Positions 52,101 through 62,400 of a stretch of 64,000 bases of DNA are shown piece by piece. The notes below the pieces were generated by a model. The model searched no databases and was not told the origin of the DNA. It saw only the letters and a list, made by a program, of their open reading frames with translations. The translations under genes were made by a program, and so were the position numbers. The stretch is taken from assembly GCF_023053635.1 (NCBI RefSeq), contig NC_086171.1, positions 50,943,538 through 51,007,537 on the forward strand, in the 5' to 3' direction. This DNA comes from Elgaria multicarinata webbii (Eukaryota; Chordata; Lepidosauria; Squamata; Anguidae). Within the stretch, counting starts at the first letter, position 1. Each line of letters starts with the position of its first letter.

Positions 52101-52232
52101 AATTGTAATCCCATAATAGGTTAGATTACTACATTCTTCCCCTCTTAATTTGCAAATAATTAGAACCACTTTGGAGCTTTCCTGCAAAACACAATTCTCC
52201 AATGTGAAGGATACCTTCCCACCTATGGCTTC

Positions 52233-52261
52233 CTGGGTAGTTTTTTTTTTTTTTTTTTTTC
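52233..52261 (+). repeat. Poly(T) tract
   Basis: An uninterrupted run of about 22 T's; it could be the poly(A) tail of an inverted retroposon. Confidence 0.8.
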
Positions 52262-52539
52262 ATCACCACTGCCATCTAGGAACAGCTTCTTCTATGTAAG
52301 TAAATCTCATACACTTTATTTGTAGGCCAACCAAAACAGGCTATTTATAGGTGAAATAACATAATGCAAAGGAACTGGAAAGAAAAGTCTACAGCTGGGG
52401 TCTTGCTCCAGCATAGCATAACGAAAGGTTCTAAATTTAAGCACACACTGGTCAGATTACCTTTTTCATATTCTCCTGTCATGGCTGTACAGGGGCATAC
52501 TGCAAAACAGAATATAAATTCACCATTTTAGTTCAGGTT

Positions 52540-52865
52540 GGTCATTGGTAGGGCCTTTTCGGTGGTGGCCCCCAGACTGTGGAATGATCTCCCTGATGAG
52601 GCTCGTCTGGCACCAACGCTACTATCTTTCCGGCGCCAGGTTAAGACTTTCCTCTTTGCCCTGGCATATGGCGGCACATCCTAATTACTCACATGTTTAG
52701 TTTTTAATCGGTTTTTAATGCTTTATGTGTGTATGTACTGTGTTTTAGAGTTTTAATTTTTGTATACTTGTTTTTACCTCAATTTTAGAATTTCTGTAAA
52801 CCGCCCAGAGAGCCCTGGCTATGGGAGCGGTATATAAGTGTAATAAATAAATAAATAAATAAATT
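52540..52865 (+). mobile_element. L2 LINE 3' end
   Basis: CCCCCAGACTGTGGAATGAT, CTCCCTGATGAGGCTCGTCT and CTTTCCGGCGCCAGGTTAAG are the coding end. CCGCCCAGAGAGCCCTGGC and an AATAAATAA repeat close it. Confidence 0.85.
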
Positions 52866-53935
52866 GTCAGGTTTCACAGAACTAGAAAATAATCAGCTTC
52901 AGGGTTTTTTATTTGTTTTGGGTTCTTTAGTTAGCTCAGTCCTATTTGGGCATTATTCAAACCCAGTTACCTTTGTGCACAAGTGGGGAGCAGGGTGGGG
53001 TTGCATAGACCCACCCCACAATGTTGTGCATGTTATGTGCCCCCACCCTCAGGCAGTTGTAGTACAATGTGTCTGTGAAGGAGGGGAGTCCTCTATGCAG
53101 GCTGGGAGGCTTTATGCATGTAAGCCTCCCCACTGGTGCAGGGGGTGACTCACATTTGTGACATGGGGGGGGGGCAGGGCTACATGGCACAGTTCTGCTT
53201 CCTGCTCATGTGTAGAGAGGTAAGTGGGTTTGAATAAGACCCAAATAGGGCTTTTGTGGAGCTTAAAATCTATCTGAGTGTCAGAGCTCCATCACACCAG
53301 TGATTTATTGCACTCTTGCCATGCCTGGTATGTGTTTTTGCAGTGTAGTATTCACATGATGTCGCCCCTTTCTTGTGCTCATTTTGCCTCTTCCCCTCCC
53401 TTTTCCATTTTATTTTGGCGCAGGGAAAGTCCGGTTCTTTCCCCTCCATGTATAATAAAGCCACTCCTCCACCCCGTCTATTGCTGTCTTTGCGCTATAT
53501 TGGACCATTCCATTTTTTATTGGGTGTGTATGAGTTTATGTGTCAAAGGGCGGTCTAGCTGACAAAAGAGGAGGGTGGGGCGGTTCTCTGCTGAACTGCT
53601 CAACCATGAATGGGGAGGGAGAGAGGGCACCTGAACACCCCGCGGAGAAGGCAAGCAAGGCTGCCACCGCCCATGCCCAGGAATCAGTCCCATTCAGCTC
53701 TATGGTTCTTACTCCTGAGTAGGCGTGTCTAGGTTTCCTGATCAGAACAATGTCGGCTTCCCATTGCCATGCCAACATTGACCACAAACTTCTCCAAAAT
53801 GCAATTGTAATACTTTCTCTTCACTTATATTGTTTAATTTGATCTTAGGGGAAAGCATAGTGTGTTGTTTTAATGTAATTGGGCAGTTTCAGGATGCTGT
53901 ACTATTGTATTTGCGCATATATATATATATATATA

Positions 53936-54120
53936 CACCGTATTTCTTCGATTCTAAGACACACTTTTTCCCCATATAAACATCTCTAAAAATGGGGTGC
54001 ATCTTAGAATCGCGGGTGCGTTTATTATTTCTTAGAATCAAAGCTTTTTTTCTGTTGGTGGTACTGAAATTAATGTGCGTCTTACAATCGATGGCGTCTT
54101 AGAATCGAAGAAATATGGTA
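53936..54120. mobile_element. Mariner-like MITE, full copy
   Basis: CACCGTATTTCTTCGATTCT at the left mirrors AGAATCGAAGAAATATGGTA at the right. The inside is itself made of repeated TTAGAATCG words. AT dinucleotides flank it. Confidence 0.75.
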
Positions 54121-54344
54121 TATAAATATATAGATATCTGCAGGGGGAAGGACAACGTAGGGGGAGCGGCGAGGTGAGAAATTTCGCTGGCACAGTAGCA
54201 ATACAGGTGAAAAGACACATGAGCTGAAATAGCACAACTCCCAGACATGAAAGTGTCCCAGCGTTAGACTCGCTAAGGACCAGGGGGGGAAACCATGGAC
54301 TCAAAACAGGGGTGGGGAATAGAAAGTAGGGAGTAGGCAGGTGG

Positions 54345-54905
54345 CTACTAGGAGGAGGGCTTTCTCTGCTGTGGCACCCTGGTTGATGGAACGAGCTCCC
54401 CAGAGAGGTTCGCTTGGCGCCTACACTGTTTTCCTTCTGTTGCCAGCTGAAGACATTTTTATTTTCTCAGTAATTTAACACTTAATTTAACTTAAATTTA
54501 AACTTTGCTGTTTTAATCTCATATTTTAACCTATATCAAATTTTGCTGTGTGGTTTTATCCTGGTTGTGCTTTTTATATTATTATTATTATTATTTTTTA
54601 AAAATTACAATTTTAATACAACTTCATGGGTAAATATACCAAACCGTACATGACATTTTGTTAAGATGTTTTTTAACTTCAGCAAGAAAGATACAGAAAT
54701 ATGCAAAATAATAATAATTTTGAGCTCATACAGGTAAGTTCAATTTGCTATCAACATTGTGCTTTTTGTATTGTATTTTGTATTTGTGTTTTTAAATTGT
54801 TGGTTGCTTTTATGTTCTTCATGGTTTTAATTTTTGTGAACCGCCCAGAGAGCTTCGGCTATTGGGCGGTATAAAAATGTAATAAATAAATAAATAAATA
54901 AATAA
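54345..54905 (+). mobile_element. L2 LINE 3' end with an internal insertion
   Basis: GGAGGGCTTTCTCTGCTGTG, CTCCCCAGAGAGGTTCGCTT and AATTTAACACTTAATT are L2. From about 54580 to 54760 unrelated AT-rich DNA (ATACAACTTCATGGGTAAAT) interrupts it, and L2 resumes with TGCTTTTTGTATTG up to GGGCGGTATAAAAATGTAAT. Confidence 0.75.
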
Positions 54906-55044
54906 ATGTGATGGAGCTCTCAGTGTTGGGTCCATGAATCTGTATGCAAATAGGTCTTCAACCAGAGATGGCCCTGGGCCCCATAAAATCTCGGAGGAAG
55001 TTTAAAAGGATGTAATCCCAGCACTTCTTACCCCATAAAACATA

Positions 55045-55225
55045 CATATATGAAGCTGCATTATACTGGATCTGTCCATTGGTCCATACAGATCAATGCT
55101 GATTACTGGCAGCGGCTTTCTGGGGTTTTAGACAGAGGTCTTTCCCAGCCGTACCTGGAGATGACAGGGATTGAACCTGCGACTTTCTGAAAGCGAAGCA
55201 TATGCTCTAAGTACGCATCTCCCAC
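55045..55225 (-). mobile_element. tRNA-derived SINE, inverted or head-decayed
   Basis: GAAGCTGCATTATACTGGAT, ACTGGCAGCGGCTTTCTGGG, GACAGGGATTGAACCTGCGA and AGCATATGCTCTAAGTACG. GGATTGAACC is the complement of a tRNA B box, so the promoter reads from the minus strand. Confidence 0.65.
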
Positions 55226-56359
55226 TTTCCATAGGGCAAATCTAGTGTTCTCCTACAGCAGGCAGTACAGTAGTGTGGCCAAAGGGCCCACACATTTATG
55301 TGCAAATATGTTACAATGAGGGCAAAGGGATAGTCAAAAGCCAATAGGCAAAATTAAGAAGAATGGAGAAAAGGTCAGGGCAAATATACAACAGCAGCAA
55401 CAATAACATGTAAAAATATATTCTGTAAAAGGCACTTTATGCTGAAAGCTGGAGGTATAAACATAAATGAAACTGGATTTATATTCCACCCCACTCATAC
55501 TTCTGGAGATATTTTCCCCACTGTCGTACAACACTCAATTATTCCTTGTAATTCCAAATTACTCCTTATAAGTCACCCTGAGTCTTGAGTGACTTGGTAC
55601 CATACAGCACCACACTAGAATTTACCTCAGGATTTCAGATTCTACAAATGTAGAGCCTCACAGCCTGTCCCTCAGGGCTCAGCAGAGACAAGTCTTTTTA
55701 TATTTGGTTACCCTGCCCCTCAAAAGGCATAGTCCACACCCAGCCTCAGTCCTATATCTGAGGCTGCACATTTTCTTAAACTGAATTCAGATGTCAGTAA
55801 TTTTTATTTTAAATCAGCCAGCAAGCACATATCTGGAGTTTCCCCTCTGCCTCCAGTCATCATAACATGCTTGGTTATCTAGGTTACCTCTGGATTACCA
55901 CCTGCTGTCCTGTCTGTATATTGCAAGATTATTTCTGATGTTTGATACATAGCTCAGACATTGGTATTAGCGAACACTTTATTAATAATACTCATGTTTG
56001 TATATTGCAAAATTATTTCTGCACCTTTATATATTGCTCAGATATTGGTATTGTCCAACACTTTACTAATAGTTGTCTCTCTCTCTATATATATTATAAT
56101 AATATTCTTACATATTTATGTACCAGTTTTCCACTTAATTATTTAAAGCTCTTCATGTTTAATGCTTTAAAATATTATGTTGGAAAAGTCTTTAGTAAAT
56201 GTAATATTACTGATGATTTATCCCAATGCATTTCAAATCAGAAATTCTCTTTATAAGAGTATATAATTTAGTGAACTCTGTTGGTGAATTGCCAATACAC
56301 AGAGTTTCTTATATTTCAAAGTGACAAATTAAAAGTAAATATATTTTGTTTTCCATAGG

Positions 56360-56405
56360 ATGATTGTCTTATTCAAAGGCTGGCAGAAATAGAAAAATAA
56401 AAAAG
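56360..56405 (+). other. 5' untranslated part of the PKS start exon
   Basis: The strong acceptor TTTGTTTTCCATAG at 56346-56359 lies just before GGATGATTGTC, so the exon with the start codon is probably not the first. The true promoter should lie upstream. Confidence 0.55.
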
Positions 56406-56460
56406 ATGGCATGTGAGAATGAAATAGCTGTTGTGGGGATAGGTTGCAACTTTCCTGGAG
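56406..56460 (+). CDS. PKS coding exon 1
   Basis: ATG in AAAGATGGCATG begins MACENEIAVVGIGCNFPG; the GTAAGT donor follows a split Gly codon. VGIGCNFPGG is the first strand-turn of ketosynthases. Confidence 0.9.
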
Positions 56461-59400
56461 GTAAGTCTTGGATGAGTAAAAGCCATTGTATCAAGATGTG
56501 GAAATATTTTACGATTTCTTTTGCTTTTATTTGGTAATTCTACAGCAGGGATAGGGAACTTGTCCTCCAGATATTTTGGTCTATAAGTCCCATTGTCGTG
56601 GCAAATCCTTTATGCAAAGAGAACTCCAGACACAGGTTGGCTGTTGAGGCTTTTATTCAGACAGACAGAGCGCTCTGGGGTAGCTATCTCAGGACAACTC
56701 CCTCGCAGAAATGATACAGCTCTCATACTTATAGGCCTGGTTCAGACAACATGCTAAAACATGCTGCTTAACCACAAAATGGTTAATGGAATGCATTAAC
56801 CAGGCCATCGACAAGTCACACATCTTCGCAGATTACTGTTACCGGGTTGATTTTCCTCAGCCAGCATCTTTTAGCTGAGTGCCCAGGCTTTGTGGTTTCC
56901 TGCCTCACATTTCCGTGCGCATGTATATATCAGATAAGGGCGGGGGAGCAGAAACCAAGTTTGTTCCTCGATCACATAAGCAAAATAGGTCACATAGGCC
57001 AAGTGGATATTCAAAATGGTGTTACTTAGGTTCAGCATTCTCTCTCACCATCATCTCTCACCATCTTCAATGCTGGTGAGTCTTGTAAGTCTGGAAGGTC
57101 ACAGGTTGCCCAGCTCTGTTCTACAATATGCGGTAACTGTCTTCAAAAGGGCTTATAAAAATTCAAATTCTTCATTATGATATGAAGTATATGTATATAA
57201 ACAAAAAATTAACAATAGTTGTTGAGAGATGCTGATATTTAGGTTCTTGCTAGAAGCTTTTACTTTTGTAGGTCTCCTGCATGAGCATGGAGAAGTGATT
57301 ACCTGTTACATTTTGAAGTAATTACAGTTGCTGGAAATTCCATTTCTTTGTTTCCAAGATTTCTTCATTACAAATCTTGTAACTTTACATTTTTTTATAA
57401 AGTATACTTTAAATGTTTGATCTGTTTCCACAACAAAAAGAATCCTGTGGGTTTTCCCCAACTTAGGACTGTTTGTATTCTGAAGTGATTAAGAAATATT
57501 CAGGCACTGTTTCAAGTTGGTACCTTGGTCCCAGTTACTAATTCAACACAGATATTCGTAAATAGCTTAAATAAGAAACTTAAGTTTGCTTACTTCTGAT
57601 GCCCAACCTAAGCTTTAGGTTGTCTCAAACGAGGTGTTCTAGCAGCCTATCTGCCTCAATCTCACTTTAACAAGTCAGCTCACTTTAACAAGTCAACTTA
57701 CATTATGAATAATGTGGGGTTTGCTCCTTGAAAAAAAGTATTTGGCTGTCTCAGACCACACATTCCTGCCTGCAAGAGACTCTCCCCTATGAGATGTCCC
57801 ACCATTCAAGGATGCATTCAAAGATGAGGCTTTTTTTGTGCAGTTGCTATGCCTCAAACATAGACTTTTACAGGGGGTTCAGACAGGAGGCTTCCATTTG
57901 TAACTCTTCTGGGTTTTCCCACCACATCTTCCATCTTGAATAAGAAACTTAACTTTCTTACTCAAGCTAAAATTAAAGAGTGAAAGACAGAATAACTGCA
58001 TAATTACTTTTGATTGGCAGCACTGGAAACTATCTGGAAACTCCCCAAGGTTAATATTTGCACATGCTTTTTCTCAAATATGATGCTCCCAAGCCAATCA
58101 TATAATTATATTTGTGAATACTTCTTTGAATAAAGCACTAAGGAATTTGCACCCTGAAGTAACCTTACGCCACATTAGATTATATACCTTCACCACTGGA
58201 AGGCTGTCACCTGTGAGTTAACCTACATATATTACAGTGATTGCAATATTCATATGTGTTGGCTTAGGGGCATCATGTATGAAGTGCCTTGCATAAAAAT
58301 GTTAAGGCATCTGAAAGGACACATCCTCTTGGTGACAGGGGTGTATGAAAAAGGGTGACTCAAGACTTGTTCTGGGGTACAAATGCTTCATTTCCTTATT
58401 CACTATAGATGTATTAACAAAATACTAACACAAAGATTTTTGGGGGGTGGGGTAGAGACATTATGCAAGGAAATCTCTTCAGGGACAGTCTCCAGGGGTG
58501 CTTGATCTGGCCCGTCTTATTTTGAAAAGCACAGATATGCAGATTTTGATCACTGATTCCTAAAACATGTTTCTTTAGAATATTTCTGCCCTACCTTTCA
58601 ATATAAAATTCCTAGTGTGGCTTACTATTTAAGGCAATTGGCATACAATAACAACAAAAACCAATAAAAACAGTAGCAACACCACTATAGGAATTTAGAA
58701 CAGCAATCAAACTATCAAACACCATTTAGAGTCTGGTCGCTTAGGTCCTCACCTCACCATGAGTTTCTTGCATGTTGATATGTGTTTTGTTTGTTTTGAT
58801 TCATGAATGCTCTACCAAGGGTTCAACTACACCAAGTAGGATATTCCACTATGAGAGCGGTATGAAAGTGTTATATAAAAGGCAGGAGCTACACTGCTGC
58901 TTTATAGCATTATTGAAGTGCACTGACAATTGTTGGGGCCCATTGACAAATACCATATACTGCTTTCATACTACTTTCATAGTGCTGTATCCTGCTTGTT
59001 CTGGCTCCTGCCTTTTATATACCACTTCCATAGTGGAATATCCTGCTTGGTGTAGATGAGCCCCAAGTTAGTTTCCCTGATTAATGACTATACGTTTTAA
59101 ATTCTTGCTTAATGAATTCCCCCATATTTGTAAGTCATTGGGTGCCTCCTGCCAGACCAATTATTGCGGAAGGCAAAAGGTCCCTTAAAGAATATGTACT
59201 TGGAAAACATGTACACCTGTCTAGAATACACTTGGTAGCACAGTTGCATGTCAGTTGTTTTAAAGCAGGCTATTTAGATAGAGCAGACTATTAGACAAAA
59301 ATAAACTAACAGGGTGAAACAAAATGATATTCTGAAAAAGGTCAAACTTTATAAAATATGGCTTAATTTCTATTACATTTAGAAAGTTGGATTCCTCATG

Positions 59401-62400
59401 AAAATGTGAAACACATTGTGAATAAAGACTATATCTATATTTATATCTACATCTATATCTGTCCATGCATCAGGTGAAGGAATTGACTGTTTCTGGAAAG
59501 TGTTGGAAAATGGCAGAAACTGTACTACAGAAGTACCTCCAGAAAGATTTAACATTAGAGTGTGGTGTGATCCAGTTGATAAACCAGGCAAAATATGTAC
59601 AGCTGCTGCTCTTCTTGAAGAGTAAGTCTTATACTTTTCTAATAAATCATTCAAGCTTTCTAAATTTGCAAATTTGGAGTGAGAGATAATTTTCCTAGTT
59701 GCCCTGTTATTTATGTTGTATTACTCTTTAAAAAACATTTCTTAACATTTATGATCTTTGGCTATTGGGCGGTATAAAAATATAATAAATAAATAAATAT
59801 TACAATATTTTGCTTTATAATCAAAAGATTGAGAGATATCCACACGTGTGAGCTGCTTTTGGTTCCTATTTGGGGGAAAACATCATAATGTTAGTTTAAC
59901 TTCTACTCATGTGGGTTATATAGAGCTTAATTAGAATAAACTTGCAAAAAAAAAAAACTTGAACAAAATATGTATTTAGTAAACATCAATTTACAGAAAC
60001 CTGCCACAATTAGTCCTTCTATGTCCAAACAAAAATATGGATCTCTTGCTTGTAGCCCAGTCCTACGTGGTTTTATATCTCCAGATACTGAGTATTTTGG
60101 GAGTCTCTTTTGTAGATTTTCTTAACTTTAATTCACAGGGCAATCTCCGATTTGTAACTTAACATTGTTGTTCAAAGTATTAGCTCTGCAATAATAAAAT
60201 AATTATGACAAATATCAGGGATGCAAAAATGATTCTCTATCTCCTTGAAATTCTACTATACACAAATAACAGTTCAATTTATCTTATACAAGGTGATAAG
60301 AGCCCATGATTATACAGCAATCTTCTAACATTCAGCTTTCAGTAGAACAATCTGACTCTCTCTTTTTTAGTTGTTTCTTCTCTAGCCCTCCCTCTGAGTG
60401 AGGACTCTGCTCAAGGGACCAAACCATCTTTTACCATATCTTACTCATTGACAAGGTTCCATGACACAAGCCACAATGACTGCAACTTGTAGGGGGGAAA
60501 TGCTAATGTGATGATATGTCCCATGCCATGGGACATGTCCCCTAGGCTACATGATAAGGAGATGAGAGGAGCATCCATGCATCTCCCTATAACATGTAGT
60601 TTGGGCCTGAAACACAAGGACAATGTGTCAGTCATTGCCAGGGCATCTACACCCCATTTCAACAATATTGACAATTTGCAGGACACCACAGTCCTTTTCC
60701 TGGTGCAATAGTTCCAAGTCATGACGCTACACAGGTATTTGCATCAGCTACATCCCATGAAAAGATACTGGCACGGTGCTTGCTGTGTCCTATCTTGACC
60801 ACTTATTTGCTGGTACAACAGCACATACGATTAAGCTTCAGTTGACTTTAAATGGATATGAATCACACTGTACCTGGCAAATTGTGTCATGTCTCTGTTT
60901 TTATTTTTTAGATTCAATGCATTTGACAACAAGCTGTTTGGCATTAACAATGAGGAAGCTGCACATATGGATCCTCAGCAAAAGCTACTCCTAGAATGTA
61001 GTTACAAAGCACTGGAAGATGCAGGAATCACTACTGAAAATATCAGTGGCACTAAAACAGGGGTTTTTGTTGGTAAGAAAATAATTTGATGCACAAGACT
61101 TGCCTAATCACATGACATCAATCTGACAGCAGTTCTATGCATCTGCTTTAGTGGCATCCACACAACAGTGGTTTGTAACACCTGAGAAGGAGCAGTTGAG
61201 GGGAGCTTGCTTCCTCCTCCCTGACAGAAAGAACACACAGCTCCAATTGATTGTTGCCTTGGGACTGTGGAAGTAAAGGGAAAGAACACTTTGGCCCCAT
61301 CCATTGGCCAAAGGAACAAGAGCCCCTAATGGCCATTCAAGCAAAAACACCAGCAAGGGAAGATCAGCCTGGCCGAAGTGCATTTAAATGCCCGTGTGAC
61401 ATTCATGCCCAGGTTCCACCATTCTCCAGTTTCTACCTCAGAAGCTAAGAAGCAAACTCCTCAGGAACAGTTGTCCCCACTGACATCCAAGGCCACAGCT
61501 AGACCTAAGGTTTATCCTGGGATCATCCAGGGTTCGCCCCTGCCTGAGCACTGGATCCCCTGTGTGTCACCTAGATGAATAGGTTTGACCCCTGGATGAT
61601 TCAGGGATAAAGCTTAGGTCTAGCTATGGCCCAAGTTTCAGCCCTTTCTCTCTCTGGGTTCCAGAGACATCCAATATGCCTTATTGGTTCCCTCAATCTA
61701 CTACAGGAGAAGTAACAAGGAATTAGATTTAATAATGGTAGCGTAATAAATTAGCAACATGTAGGAGTTGTTTTTTTTAATAAGGCCAAAAATGAAATAA
61801 ATAAATGTATGATAAAAAGTGAGGGAGGGGAGAGGAACATTATTAGGCATAGATTTTCTTCTGTATTTACAGGACTGACGAATCAGGGCTATGAGTCCAT
61901 AACCAGCAGGACTGCTGCCACAATAAACAATGGCACAGGAACAGCAATAAGGACAGCAGCTAACCAGATTTCATACACTTTTAATTTGACTGGACCATCA
62001 CTTGCCATTGATACGGCTTGCTCATCCTTCCTCTCTGCTTTGCATTTTGGCTACAAGGCTATTAAACAAGGTATTAGAGTTAACATAAAGATGGTGAATG
62101 TTAATCAGTTACTATGATTTTTATGCATACTATGATATTAAGGTTAATTCTTGTAAGTGTGGATCAGTAGTCAGGGAAAACTTTCACAGCTGCACCCAGC
62201 TCTTGCATGTGATCATTTATATGAGTCCTTCTCTTTGCAAGTTTCAGGCTGTGAATAGCATTGCTTATTTATCCCAAACAACACCTTACACAAAAGGGAG
62301 GTAGCAGCAGGCATAGGCGATCTCCATGGTTTGCTGAAATATAACAAATATTTGGGGGTGGGGAAACACACTTGAAGGGGAATTAAAAAAAAATGAAGTG

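Larger units (their letters stand above)
48640..56359. other. Intergenic DNA between the fold-back element and the PKS gene
   Basis: Besides the repeats listed, I recognise no gene. A 75-codon frame at 51121-51345 and one at 53278-53562 have no features I know. An upstream noncoding exon and promoter of the PKS gene may lie here unseen. Confidence 0.55.

Noticed and set aside
55045-55225. A tRNA gene on the minus strand
   Set aside because: Only the B-box-like GGATTGAACC word is present. There is no cloverleaf, and flanking words match a SINE.
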